A stretch of DNA of 64,000 nt from JBBIQS01 sp037442205 (GTDB lineage Bacteria; Myxococcota; Myxococcia; Myxococcales; UBA5297). The stretch lies in NCBI GenBank assembly GCA_037442205.1, contig JBBIQS010000015.1, positions 38,407-102,406 of the forward strand. Direction: 5' to 3'. Below, in pieces: positions 1 through 8,395 of the stretch. Position numbers and translations under genes: made by a program. The notes below the pieces were generated by a model. The model ran no database searches. It saw only the letters and a list, made by a program, of their open reading frames with translations, and had not been told where the DNA came from. Each line of letters opens with the position of its first letter. Position 1 is the first letter of the stretch.

Positions 1-1
1 C

Positions 2-1162
2 GCCGTCCGCCGGACCCAGCCCAAGCCCGGCAGCAACAACTTCGGCCGCGGCCTCGACTGCGAATTCGGCGGCAAGATCACGCTCGCGCGCGCCGCGATT
101 GAGTCGAACCTGGAGAACGGAGCCAACGTCTCCGGCGCCGGCAGCCGCCTCGAGCTGACCGATTCGGTGATCCGCGGCACCCAGGTGCGCCTGTCGGATC
201 TCAGGATGGGCCGCGGAGTGTCGGTGATCACCGGCGGCAGCGCCCGGCTGAGTCGGGTGGTGCTCGAGGACAACCACGAGATCGGCCTCTTCCTGAGCGG
301 CAGTGCCAGCGCCACGCTGGAGGACTGCATCGTCCGCGGCACCCAGCCCTCGACCGCCGAGGGCGACACCGGCGACGGAGTGGTCGTCGAAATCCAATCG
401 ATGCTTCAGGCCACCCGCTTCATCGTTGCGGCGAACCATTTCAGCGGACTGGCGATCTACGACGGCGGCAGCCGCGTCACGCTCACCGACGCCGTGATCC
501 GAGACACCGCTGGCGCGGCGAGCACCGGCGAGCAGGGAACGGGGATTGCAGCGCTGGCCGGGGCACGAGCGCAGCTGTCCCGGGTGGCATTGCTGCGCAA
601 CCGCAACGTGGGCCTGGTCGTCTCCGACTCCGGCACCATCTTGGACGCCGCCGACCTGTCCATCCGCGACACCGCCAGCCAGCAGAGCGACGGGATGTGG
701 GGCCGCGGGCTCCACGTGCAGTCGGGCGCCAGGCTCACCGCGCGCGGGCTCTCGGTCTCCGGCAGCCGCGACGTCGGCGTCTTCGCCTACGGCGCCGGCA
801 CCGGGCTCGCCCTCGAGGACGTCACGGTCACCCGGACCGTCTTGAGCGATTGCATCGCTCGGGGGAGCTGCCCGAACGCCGGCGGCTCGGGGGTGGTTTC
901 GGCGGGCAATGCTGCGGTGGCCATCGCCCGGTTCAGGTTGGCCGGGCACGCCCAGTGCGGCATCGAGCTGGGCGAGGGCGGCGTCGCCGATCTCAGCGAC
1001 GGCGAGGTGACCGACAACCCGATCGGCGCCTGCGTGCTCACCGACGGCTTCGACGTCAACCGCCTGCGCAGCCAGGTCCGCTACGCCAACAACGGCAAGG
1101 ACCTCGATGCCTCAGCGATGCCGCTGCCCGACGCCGCCATTCCCAGGCCGCGTGCGCCGTAA
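2..1162 (+). CDS. Right-handed parallel beta-helix repeat protein, 5' end outside the window
   Basis: The reading frame is open from the first complete codon of the window and ends at TAA 1160-1162, so the N-terminus and any signal peptide are missing. About 386 residues are visible. They consist of imperfect repeats of roughly 22-30 residues with alternating small/hydrophobic beta strands and short GG or DN turns (VVLEDNHEIGLFL, LLRNRNVGLVV). This pattern is typical of pectate-lyase-like right-handed beta-helices. No catalytic motif is recognisable, so it may be a structural or adhesive surface protein. The complete lipoprotein at 8396-9562 has the same architecture and is probably a paralogue. 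The family call is firm; the role is unknown. Confidence 0.75.
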   Translation, partial: AVRRTQPKPGSNNFGRGLDCEFGGKITLARAAIESNLENGANVSGAGSRLELTDSVIRGTQVRLSDLRMGRGVSVITGGSARLSRVVLEDNHEIGLFLSGSASATLEDCIVRGTQPSTAEGDTGDGVVVEIQSMLQATRFIVAANHFSGLAIYDGGSRVTLTDAVIRDTAGAASTGEQGTGIAALAGARAQLSRVALLRNRNVGLVVSDSGTILDAADLSIRDTASQQSDGMWGRGLHVQSGARLTARGLSVSGSRDVGVFAYGAGTGLALEDVTVTRTVLSDCIARGSCPNAGGSGVVSAGNAAVAIARFRLAGHAQCGIELGEGGVADLSDGEVTDNPIGACVLTDGFDVNRLRSQVRYANNGKDLDASAMPLPDAAIPRPRAP

Positions 1163-1247
1163 CAGCCGTCACAGCGGCCTGTGGCCGAGATCCTCTCTAA
1201 TGGCCGACGGGGCGAACGCGAAGTATTCCCGAGCCCGAGCAACGACC

Positions 1248-1607
1248 ATGAAGAAACTCCACCTGCTTCTCTTGCTGTTGGCTGCCCTCTGCATCGCTCC
1301 CTCAGGAGGCTACGCAATGAATCCGTTCACTGGAGACGCCACCGTCCTCGCGAAGGCCCTTGGGAACGATGGAGGCATCTGGAAGGATCTTCACGGCACC
1401 ATCCAGTCCATTCGCATCTTCGACCGGGTCGAGCAGACTCCGAAGAATCAGACCCAGAGCTTTTCGTTGGAGATCAAGACCGATGAATCGGCCGTCGGTG
1501 GTTCCGGCCCCAAGGCCTGCACCGGGATCTTCCGGGTGGAAGCGAGCTGGTCCTTCATGGAGCTCAAGAGCGTCACCGTGAAGAAGCTCTCGCTCGACTG
1601 CAAGTAG
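1248..1607 (+). CDS. Small secreted protein, unknown function
   Basis: 119 residues. I chose the ATG at 1248 because it gives a clean Sec signal peptide: MKK, a Leu/Ala-rich core to about residue 18, then an Ala-type cleavage region ending near GGYA. Upstream in-frame sequence is Arg/Pro-rich and unlike a coding start. The mature part is about 95 residues, mixed alpha/beta, with two cysteines (KACTG and the C-terminal DCK) that could form one disulphide in the periplasm. It lies 85 bases after the beta-helix gene on the same strand and may be cotranscribed. I do not recognise a family. Confidence 0.6.
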   Translation: MKKLHLLLLLLAALCIAPSGGYAMNPFTGDATVLAKALGNDGGIWKDLHGTIQSIRIFDRVEQTPKNQTQSFSLEIKTDESAVGGSGPKACTGIFRVEASWSFMELKSVTVKKLSLDCK

Positions 1608-1651
1608 TGGGTATCGCCAGGTGCCTCGCGCGCTGCCGCCCTTAAGCCAAA

Positions 1652-1686
1652 CCGCCGCCCGGAGTCGCGAGGACTCGGGACGGCGG
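1652..1686. terminator. GC-rich intergenic hairpin, possible bidirectional terminator
   Basis: An outer arm CCGCC/GGCGG and an inner arm GAGTC/GACTC enclose a GCGAG loop, separated by an unpaired internal stretch. It lies between the convergent ends at 1607 (+) and 1710 (-). There is no clear U-tract on either side, so a terminator role is only inferred from position. Confidence 0.3.
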
Positions 1687-1709
1687 GATATCGGCAGCCT
1701 GGAGCTGGG

Positions 1710-1796
1710 CTAGAAGGCGACGTCCTTGCGGTCGGCCTTGACCCGCTGGAGCTTGATCACCGGCTCCAGACGGAAGCAGTTGCCGGAGGGCACCAT
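1710..1796 (-). pseudogene. Possible 3' remnant of a gene, 28 codons
   Basis: A 28-residue frame (ATG 1796, TAG 1710-1712) reads MVPSGNCFRLEPVIKLQRV and then a charged tail ending DVAF. Its composition looks like a folded-domain C-terminus. A TGA lies immediately before the ATG and no ribosome binding site is seen. It is more likely the tail of a gene whose 5' part has been lost or frame-broken than a microprotein. No family was recognised. The rest of 1608-1885 shows nothing else I can support. Confidence 0.25.
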
Positions 1797-1885
1797 TCAG
1801 CCACCTGCTGGCGGGCGGTGTCGCGCTCGCGATTAAGGCGAGCGCCCCGAGCTTCTCTGCTGCTCCGCCCCACAGCCAGGTGAGC

Positions 1886-2524
1886 TCAGCGCCTGGGCTT
1901 GGTCCCGACGAGGATGTAGTAGGCCGCGGGCGCCTCGAGCCGTTGCCTGATGATTGCCCGATGCCTGTCGGCGAAACCGGTGAGCGATCGCAGAAAGACG
2001 TCGATCTCCGAGGAACTCGGCGTGAAGGCGTGTTCCTCTGCGAGAACCGAGTAGCCGAGCGTCGCCAAGCCGTCGAGGATGCCTTTCTTCACGCCGCCGG
2101 CGCGCTCCCTATTCGCAACGACGAAGACTCCTCCCGGATTCAGGCACCCGTCGATCGCCGCGAGCTTCGCGGCCAAGTCCTGGACATGGTTGAAGACGTC
2201 CTTGGAGACCACTGCGTCGAAAGCCGCCAAGCGCCCGGCGGAGAGGTCGCCGAGATGGAAGGTGCCCCCCGGGCAGTTGCCCTTCGCCCGCTCGATCATC
2301 TGGCTCGACAGGTCGATGCCGTGAACGAGCAACCGTGGGCGCAGCGTCGTCAGGTACTGGCACAGCAGACCGGTCCCGCAGCCGAAGTCGAGCGCTGACG
2401 AGCAGCTTTCGCCGAGATGGGCGGCGATTCGCTCGAAGATCCGCACCGTGTACTCGGGCCTCGTCGCGTCCCAGCTGCGCGCGAGGTCGTCGTAGAAGCG
2501 TTCGACTGAGAAGTCAGCGGCCAT
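1886..2524 (-). CDS. Class I SAM-dependent methyltransferase
   Basis: 212 residues, the usual length for a small UbiE/Methyltransf_11-type enzyme. Motif I is LDFGCGTGLL (residues about 44-53), followed by an acidic residue ending strand 2 (HGIDLS) and a DAVVSKDVFNHV motif-IV region. The last strands are the usual GGVFVV and AYYILVG. It transfers a methyl group from SAM in the cytoplasm; the substrate cannot be read from the sequence. It starts 192 bases downstream of the cyclase regulator gene on the same strand and is probably a separate unit. The fold is clear but the substrate is unknown. Confidence 0.85.
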   Translation of the reverse strand: MAADFSVERFYDDLARSWDATRPEYTVRIFERIAAHLGESCSSALDFGCGTGLLCQYLTTLRPRLLVHGIDLSSQMIERAKGNCPGGTFHLGDLSAGRLAAFDAVVSKDVFNHVQDLAAKLAAIDGCLNPGGVFVVANRERAGGVKKGILDGLATLGYSVLAEEHAFTPSSSEIDVFLRSLTGFADRHRAIIRQRLEAPAAYYILVGTKPRR

Positions 2525-2716
2525 GAACCGGTTCTCTCTTGGTGAAGAAGAGTGGAGCCGCTACGGCGCGCTCGAGGCGCGGTCGCACGGGTCGCTGCCG
2601 GGCACGACCAGCCAGACCCAGATTCGCTTCATCGGCAAGCTCCTGCCTCGGGTGAGAAGATTCGGCCGCGACATCATGGGGCGAGCGCGGCCACCCCACG
2701 AAGGCAGGGCCGTCCG

Positions 2717-5632
2717 TCAGGTCAGACCTCGCGCCGCCATCGCGCGCTCGAGCAGGCGCAGCGCCAGGCGTTGCTCGTCGGAGCGCTCGAGCGCCGGCAT
2801 TTCCAGGGCCCTTCGCAAGACTTGGCGCGCTTGCTCTGGGCGGCCGTGCGCGAGGTCGATGAGGGCGCCGTAGATCTCGAGCGCCGCCAGCCTGGGCTCG
2901 TCGCCGACCTCGGAGAGGATTCTGCGGGCAGCGGAGAGACTCGCGCGCGCCGCCTCGACCTCGTCCTGCTGCGCCTGGAGCGCGGCCAGGCGGGCCCGGG
3001 CGATCCCTTCGTGGCGACGGTCGCCAACCTCTCCCAGGTGGCGCAGGCTCTGTTCGAGCGAGGTCCGTGCCGCACCCAGCGCCCCGGCTTCGTGATCGAG
3101 AAGAGAGAGATCACCCAGGACGATTCCCAGCAGACGCCGGTCGCCCACCTCGCCCAGCAGCTCGATGGATTTTCCGAAACGACCTCGAGCCTGCGACGCG
3201 CGCCCGTCCTCCTGATCCGCGAGCCCCAGGTTCGCCAGGGTCAGCCCCTCGGCGCGCGTGTCGCCGATCTCCCGGAACACTTCCAGGGCCGCCTCGAGCT
3301 CTCGACGCCCCTCGTCGAGCCGCCCTGCGATCCGCAGCGCATCGCCCAAGTTGTTGAGCGCGACTCCCTCGTGACGGCGATTGCCGCCGGACCTAACCAG
3401 CGGCAGGGCCGCGCGGTAGCCATCCAGAGCCGTCCCTGGCCTCCCGCGGGCCTCCTCCAGCGCTCCGAGGACCAGCAGCGCCCACCCTTCGGCGGCGCTC
3501 TCCCCGGCGGCGCGGGCCCAGTCGAGCACTCGCTGGTAGTCCTCGGCGCTCTCGGCGAGATGACCGCGAGCGCGATGGGCCCGTCCTCGCCGCTCGCGGA
3601 TCGCCGCCGCCAGCGCCCCGTCCGCCTCCGTCTCCACCAGCGCCGAGTGGACCTCTTCGAGCCAGCTCAGGTGACAAGTGAATGGGCCACGGGTCGCCAG
3701 CGCGGGATCCAGCGCCAACAGGGCACGTGCGGCGCGCTCGGCAGCGCTGCGCGAGCTCATCGCGCGGGCACGCAGGCGCTCGAAGACTGCGGTGAGGTTC
3801 TCCTGCTCCAGGGTCAGTCGCCTGAGGAGCTCGAGCGCACCGCGCCTCTCGAATTGATCCGCCCACGGCTCGGCGAGGCTCAGGAAGTGCGCCTCGTGCC
3901 GCTGCGCTGTCTCCTCGAGCGTTCCTCCGGCGACGAGCCGCTCCCAGGCATAGTCGCGGATGCTCTCGAGCATCCCCAGGCGCAGCTCCCCGGTCGCCCG
4001 GGTCGGCTCCTGCTGGCGCAGGAGCGACTTGTCGCACAGGCTCTGCACCACGTCGAGCACCGCCGGCGCCCCAGGCGCCGGCAGCACGATCACCGCCTCC
4101 GCCGACTCCAGAGAGAAGCCGCCGCGGAAGATCGAGCACTGCGCCAGAGCTTGCTGCTCCCAGCTGGCCAGCCCGTCCCAGGACCAGTCGATCGCCGCCC
4201 GCAGCGTCGCCTGGCGCGCGGCGCGCTCGCGGCTGCCGCCGGTGAGCACCTCGAACCTGCGCTCCAGCCGCGCCAGCAGTTGGGCCGGCCCCATCACCCG
4301 CAGCCGCGCTGCGGCCAGCTCGAGCGCCAGCGGAAGCCCGTCCAGGCGCCGGGCGATCTCGCCGAGCTGCTCCTCATCCGCCAGCGTCGGCTGCCACTGG
4401 GGGCGCCCGGCCCGCCCCCTCAACAGCAGGAGCTGCACCGACTCGGAACCTGCCGCCGGGCCTCCGGCGGCGGGAAGCTCCATCGGCTCGATCTCCTGCA
4501 CCAGCTCGGCGGAGAGCCGCAGCCGCTCGCGCGAGGTCACCAGCAGGCACGCCTTGGGGGCCAGCGCGAGCCAGCGCCCCAGCGTCTCCGCCGCCAGCGG
4601 AACGAGCTGCTCGAAGTTGTCGAACAGGACCAGCGTCCTTCCGCGGGCCGCAAGCGCGTGGCCGAGCTGCTCGACTCCAGCGGCGCCGGCGCTCCCGATC
4701 GAGAGCGGAACCGAGAGCGCCGCCGCGAGCGAGCGGCAAAGATCCTCGAGGTCCCTCGCCGCGGCCAGGTCGCACCACCAGACCCCGCCCTCGGCGAACT
4801 CGTCGAGGTGCTTGGCGGCGAAGCGCGTCGCCAGCCGGGTCTTGCCAATCCCGCCCGGCCCGACGACGGTCACCAGGGCAGAGGACTGAACCGAGCGCTC
4901 GAGCTGCAGCAGGTCCCGGCTGCGCCCCACGAAGCGGTCCGGATTGGCGGGCAGATTGGTCTTGCGCGGGTCCAGGGTGCGCGGGGGCGGGAAGGAGCGC
5001 CGGGCCAGGGTCCGAGGGAGCACCTGGAAGAGCCGCTCGACCGACTCCAGCCCCTTGAGCCGGTGCAGCCCGAGGTCAGCGTGGACGGGGGCGTCGAGCC
5101 CGCCCAGCGAGGACTCGACCGCCGCCCAGGCGCGAGCGCCTGCCAGGATCTGCCCGCCGTGCGCCGCGGCGGCGATTCGGGCGGCGCGGTTCACCGCCGG
5201 TCCGAAGTAGTCCATGCGGCCGGTGACGGGGTCGGGCTGGCAGACCTCCGGGCGTCCCCAGTGCAGGCCCATGCGCACCCGCAGCCCGCGCGCCAGCGGA
5301 CGGCCGGCGTCGAGCTCCGGCTGGGCGTCGGGGTGGCTCAGCAGCTCAGCGGGCCAGTCGAGGTCGAGCAGCGCCTCCTGGACCGACAGGCACCACCGCA
5401 GCGCGCGCAGCGGCGAGTCGAAGGCGACCATGAAGGCGTCGCCCTCGGTCTTGACCTCGTAGCCTTGCCATCGCGCCAGCAGCTCGCGCAGCAGGGAGTT
5501 GTGGAGCGCGAGCGCCTGCCGCATCGGGCCCGGATATCGCTCCCAGAGCGAGGTCGACCCCTGGACGTCGGTGAAGACGAGCGCCACCTCGCCCTGCGGT
5601 GGCGGAACGGCAGGCTGTGCAGTCGGCTCCAC
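2717..5632 (-). CDS. Class III adenylate cyclase / STAND ATPase / TPR signalling protein
   Basis: 971 residues in three parts. Residues 15-175 form a class III cyclase domain with a full active site: FTDVQGST with metal Asp22, EGDAF with Asp65, Lys61 and Asp141 as adenine selectors, and Asn148-x3-Arg152. It should therefore make cAMP. Residues about 230-520 are an NB-ARC/STAND-like ATPase with Walker A GPGGIGKT (258-265) and Walker B LVLFDNFEQ. The C-terminal 400 residues are TPR helices (ALNNLGDALRIAGRLDEGRRE). Such proteins usually couple ligand or partner sensing by the TPRs, through the ATPase switch, to cAMP output. No membrane segment is seen, so it is cytoplasmic. The input signal is unknown. 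Confidence 0.9.
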   Translation of the reverse strand: MEPTAQPAVPPPQGEVALVFTDVQGSTSLWERYPGPMRQALALHNSLLRELLARWQGYEVKTEGDAFMVAFDSPLRALRWCLSVQEALLDLDWPAELLSHPDAQPELDAGRPLARGLRVRMGLHWGRPEVCQPDPVTGRMDYFGPAVNRAARIAAAAHGGQILAGARAWAAVESSLGGLDAPVHADLGLHRLKGLESVERLFQVLPRTLARRSFPPPRTLDPRKTNLPANPDRFVGRSRDLLQLERSVQSSALVTVVGPGGIGKTRLATRFAAKHLDEFAEGGVWWCDLAAARDLEDLCRSLAAALSVPLSIGSAGAAGVEQLGHALAARGRTLVLFDNFEQLVPLAAETLGRWLALAPKACLLVTSRERLRLSAELVQEIEPMELPAAGGPAAGSESVQLLLLRGRAGRPQWQPTLADEEQLGEIARRLDGLPLALELAAARLRVMGPAQLLARLERRFEVLTGGSRERAARQATLRAAIDWSWDGLASWEQQALAQCSIFRGGFSLESAEAVIVLPAPGAPAVLDVVQSLCDKSLLRQQEPTRATGELRLGMLESIRDYAWERLVAGGTLEETAQRHEAHFLSLAEPWADQFERRGALELLRRLTLEQENLTAVFERLRARAMSSRSAAERAARALLALDPALATRGPFTCHLSWLEEVHSALVETEADGALAAAIRERRGRAHRARGHLAESAEDYQRVLDWARAAGESAAEGWALLVLGALEEARGRPGTALDGYRAALPLVRSGGNRRHEGVALNNLGDALRIAGRLDEGRRELEAALEVFREIGDTRAEGLTLANLGLADQEDGRASQARGRFGKSIELLGEVGDRRLLGIVLGDLSLLDHEAGALGAARTSLEQSLRHLGEVGDRRHEGIARARLAALQAQQDEVEAARASLSAARRILSEVGDEPRLAALEIYGALIDLAHGRPEQARQVLRRALEMPALERSDEQRLALRLLERAMAARGLT

Positions 5633-5681
5633 TGAGCCGCGAGTATAGCGGAGGGACCGGCTGTCGCCGGCAGGTGCGACC

Positions 5682-6218
5682 TCAACGATCGCGAGGGCGT
5701 GGACTGCTGGCGCCCCCGGCGCGCCGCGGCGCGCTGGCCTTCGTCTTTCCGCCGTGCGCCCGCTCGAGCTTGGCGATGTCGATCTTCTTCATCTGCAGCA
5801 TCGCCTCGAAGACCCGCTGCGCCTTCTCCGGATCCTTGTCGCCCATCAGCTTGGGCAGCGCGGTGGGCACCACCTGCCACGAGACGCCGAACTTGTCGGT
5901 CAGCCAGCCGCACGGGCCCTTCTCCCCGCCGCCCGAGGAGAGCTTCTCCCAGAAGTAGTCCACCTCGCGCTGGTCCTTGCAGGCGATCTGGAACGAGATC
6001 GCTGGCGTGAACTTGTACTCGGGCCCGCCGTTGAGGCCGACGAAGTCCAGGCCCTCGAGGTTGAACGAGGCGGTCATTACCGTGCCCGCTGGCATCGGCC
6101 CGCCTTCGCCGTAGCGCGAGACCGCTCCCCTCTTCGAGCGCTTGAAGACCGCCGTGTAGAACTTCATCGCCTCTTCGGCGCGGCCGTCGAACCAGAGAAA
6201 CGGAATGATCTTCTGCAT
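5682..6218 (-). CDS. VOC/PhnB-like glyoxalase-fold protein (3-demethylubiquinone methyltransferase-like domain)
   Basis: 178 residues. The ATG at 6218 is preceded by GGAGGA at proper spacing, so I prefer it to the upstream in-frame ATG at 6269. The sequence opens with MQKIIPFLWFDGRAEEAMKF, the hallmark of the PhnB/YjdN group (IxPFLxFxGxAEEAxxFY), and has GPCGWLTDKFGVSWQVVP near the middle. A Lys/Arg/Ala-rich tail of about 35 residues follows the usual C-terminus. Family members are metal-dependent or purely structural VOC proteins whose substrates are mostly unknown. It stands alone between the fibrinogen-like gene and the cyclase gene. Confidence 0.85.
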   Translation of the reverse strand: MQKIIPFLWFDGRAEEAMKFYTAVFKRSKRGAVSRYGEGGPMPAGTVMTASFNLEGLDFVGLNGGPEYKFTPAISFQIACKDQREVDYFWEKLSSGGGEKGPCGWLTDKFGVSWQVVPTALPKLMGDKDPEKAQRVFEAMLQMKKIDIAKLERAHGGKTKASAPRRAGGASSPRPRDR

Positions 6219-6395
6219 CGCGCGTCCTCCCGAGCCCAGAGTGGGCGTTCGCGCGAGAGTAACGAGCATTCCAGGCGAATCGTCCGTCGCGAATGGGTGG
6301 GCGGCCTCCAGTATTCGCGGGCCCCGCGAGGCGCTCGACCTGAGCGCCCGGCAGGGCCCGAGGAGATCATCCGTCCGAGCGGGTCGGCGCGCCGG

Positions 6396-8324
6396 CTACC
6401 GCACGTAGATGGCGATGTAGCCGCCGGTCACGGCAACGTTGCCTCCGCCCTCCGGGCCATACCCTTCGAAGGTGCCTCCATAGCCGAAGTAGAACCCAGC
6501 TCCGCTGTCGGTGCGCGCGCCGATCCCCGTCGCGTAGTTCGCATTGCCGCCGCACGGCCGCCCCGACTCGGTGCCGGCCGGGGCGAAGATGGCCGAATCG
6601 GGAGTGGCATCCGCGCTATAGAAGTTCCTCCAGGTGACCCGCCAGTCGAGGTTCCAGCAGGCGACCGCGGCGCTCCCGACGGCCTTCTTGGTGAGGGTCG
6701 CCAGGTAGCCGTTAAGGGGCAGCGTCGAGATGTTCTGGGTGCCCACCAGGTCGAGCATGGTGAGGGAGCCGGGCATGGAGAACGACGCCCATCGGCCGGC
6801 GGCCTCGCTGTGCGTCTTGAAGAGGATCTGCGTGCCATGCACGGTCGAATAGGCCGCCGACTTGCCGGTGGCCGTCGGGGTCACCGTGATCGCGTCGGCG
6901 TGCGCGGTGTGCCAGATCGGCAGCCCGCCCGACCAGCGCGTGCTATCGCCGGCGACCGCATTGTCGGCGGACATCGTCAGCGTCCAGCCGCCGCCGTCGG
7001 TGGTCATGTCGCACCAGACGTTGATCGGATGGCTGTCGCCGAGCGGATCGATGGTGTACACGCCGCTGCCCAGCTTGGGGTCGTCCTGCAGCAGGGTCAG
7101 GCAGTTGGGCCGGTAGGCCGGGCCGTCGTCCTCGAAGATGGCGAAGCCGTCGACCGTGGTGTAGCCGAAGCCGCCGGACTGGACGGTCACGAAGGGGCGG
7201 ATGAAGCGGGTCCCCACCGGGAAGGCGTTCTGCGCGGTCCCCTCGCCATGGACCGCGCCGGTGAACGTCTGCCAGGCGGAGGTGAGCGTGACGCGCGCCG
7301 CCAGGAACGGTCCGCTGGTCCCGTTCACCAGCAACTGCTTGCTGGCAGAGTAGGCGACGAAGCCGGCGGAGAAGGTCCCGGTCCCGCTCGAGGGCATCTT
7401 GGCCGAGATGCGGCCGCGGTAGCGCCGGCCCGGCTCCACCGGGATGTAGTCGCCGTAGGTGAGCCCGCCGCCGGTGCCGCCGACCTGCACGGTGAAGGTG
7501 AAAGAGGAATCGCCCTCGATCGAATCGGTGGTGTCGACGGCCACGGTGGCGGTGGTGCCCGCGCCGGGCTGCCAGCGGGCGGCATCGGAGACCCAGTCGA
7601 TGAGGTTGCGGCCGCCGGTGCTGCGCTTGGCGTTGAAGGCGGCCCAGTCGGCCTTGGCCAGGTAGCCGTCGTCGGCGGCGCCGGCCTTGGGGATGGAGAG
7701 GTTGGGGTTGGCCCCGCCGCTGCTGTTGAGCGGCGCCGCGGCGGTCACCGACATCACGCTGCCGTTCGCGGCGCAGACCCAGCCGCTGGCGCTCGCCTGC
7801 AGCACCTGCCCCGGGCTGCAGCCGCTGACCAGCGACAGCGTTCCCGAGGAATAGGAGAGCCCGGAGCCGAGGGCGAAGGCGTTGGAGGTGAGCTTGCCGC
7901 TGGAGTCGATGACGCTCACCCCGCCGACGCTGATCGAGCTGGCGTCGATGGTGCCGCCGCTGAGGTTGGTGCAGGTCAGGGCGTAGGGGACCGAGTCGAT
8001 CCTCTGGCGCGGGCTGAGCGCGGCGCCGCCGATCGACAGCTCGAGGAAGCGCTCGCCCCCGTCGAAGACGTTCGGGGTGAAGGCAGCCTGATCTCCCAGG
8101 ACCACCGCGTAGTAGCCGTCGGTCAGCGCGACGGTCTGGGTCTCGGTCCAGAGCGCCGGTTGCGAACCGCTCGACTGGGCGAATACCGAGAACGTGATCG
8201 AGAGGGTGCCGGCTTCGGGATTGCCGTCGCCCTTCAGCAAGCGGCCTTGGTAGCCGATCCTCCCCGGAGCCTGGGCGGCAGCAAGGGCGGGCAACAGCAG
8301 CGCGAAGGCGAGAGTTCGAAGCAT
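6396..8324 (-). CDS. Secreted fibrinogen C-domain-like surface protein
   Basis: 642 residues from the ATG at 8324, giving signal peptide MLRTLAFALLLPALAAAQ. The in-frame sequence further upstream is another gene's shadow. The N-terminal module (GRIGYQGRLL, then RQRIDSVPYAL) matches the beta-rich tail-fibre-like domain common in bacterial surface proteins. The middle carries a carbohydrate-binding-like jelly roll (GLTYGDYIPVEPGRRYRG). The C-terminal 230 residues resemble a fibrinogen C-terminal domain: SGVYTIDPLG, VWCDMTTDGGGWTL and a GYGPEGGG end. It probably binds glycans or surfaces outside the cell. It follows the beta-helix lipoprotein gene by 71 bases, suggesting one unit. Confidence 0.8.
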   Translation of the reverse strand: MLRTLAFALLLPALAAAQAPGRIGYQGRLLKGDGNPEAGTLSITFSVFAQSSGSQPALWTETQTVALTDGYYAVVLGDQAAFTPNVFDGGERFLELSIGGAALSPRQRIDSVPYALTCTNLSGGTIDASSISVGGVSVIDSSGKLTSNAFALGSGLSYSSGTLSLVSGCSPGQVLQASASGWVCAANGSVMSVTAAAPLNSSGGANPNLSIPKAGAADDGYLAKADWAAFNAKRSTGGRNLIDWVSDAARWQPGAGTTATVAVDTTDSIEGDSSFTFTVQVGGTGGGLTYGDYIPVEPGRRYRGRISAKMPSSGTGTFSAGFVAYSASKQLLVNGTSGPFLAARVTLTSAWQTFTGAVHGEGTAQNAFPVGTRFIRPFVTVQSGGFGYTTVDGFAIFEDDGPAYRPNCLTLLQDDPKLGSGVYTIDPLGDSHPINVWCDMTTDGGGWTLTMSADNAVAGDSTRWSGGLPIWHTAHADAITVTPTATGKSAAYSTVHGTQILFKTHSEAAGRWASFSMPGSLTMLDLVGTQNISTLPLNGYLATLTKKAVGSAAVACWNLDWRVTWRNFYSADATPDSAIFAPAGTESGRPCGGNANYATGIGARTDSGAGFYFGYGGTFEGYGPEGGGNVAVTGGYIAIYVR

Positions 8325-8395
8325 GGGGTTCCCCGTGGAGAGGTGGAGGTGTGGCGACGATAGCAGCGCTTGCGGCAGAGAGAGAAATGCGACTG

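Noticed and set aside
2552..5635. Very long open frame opposite the cyclase regulator
   Set aside because: Arg/Gln/Leu-rich text without domains, exactly mirroring the true gene. This is expected antisense openness in GC-rich DNA.
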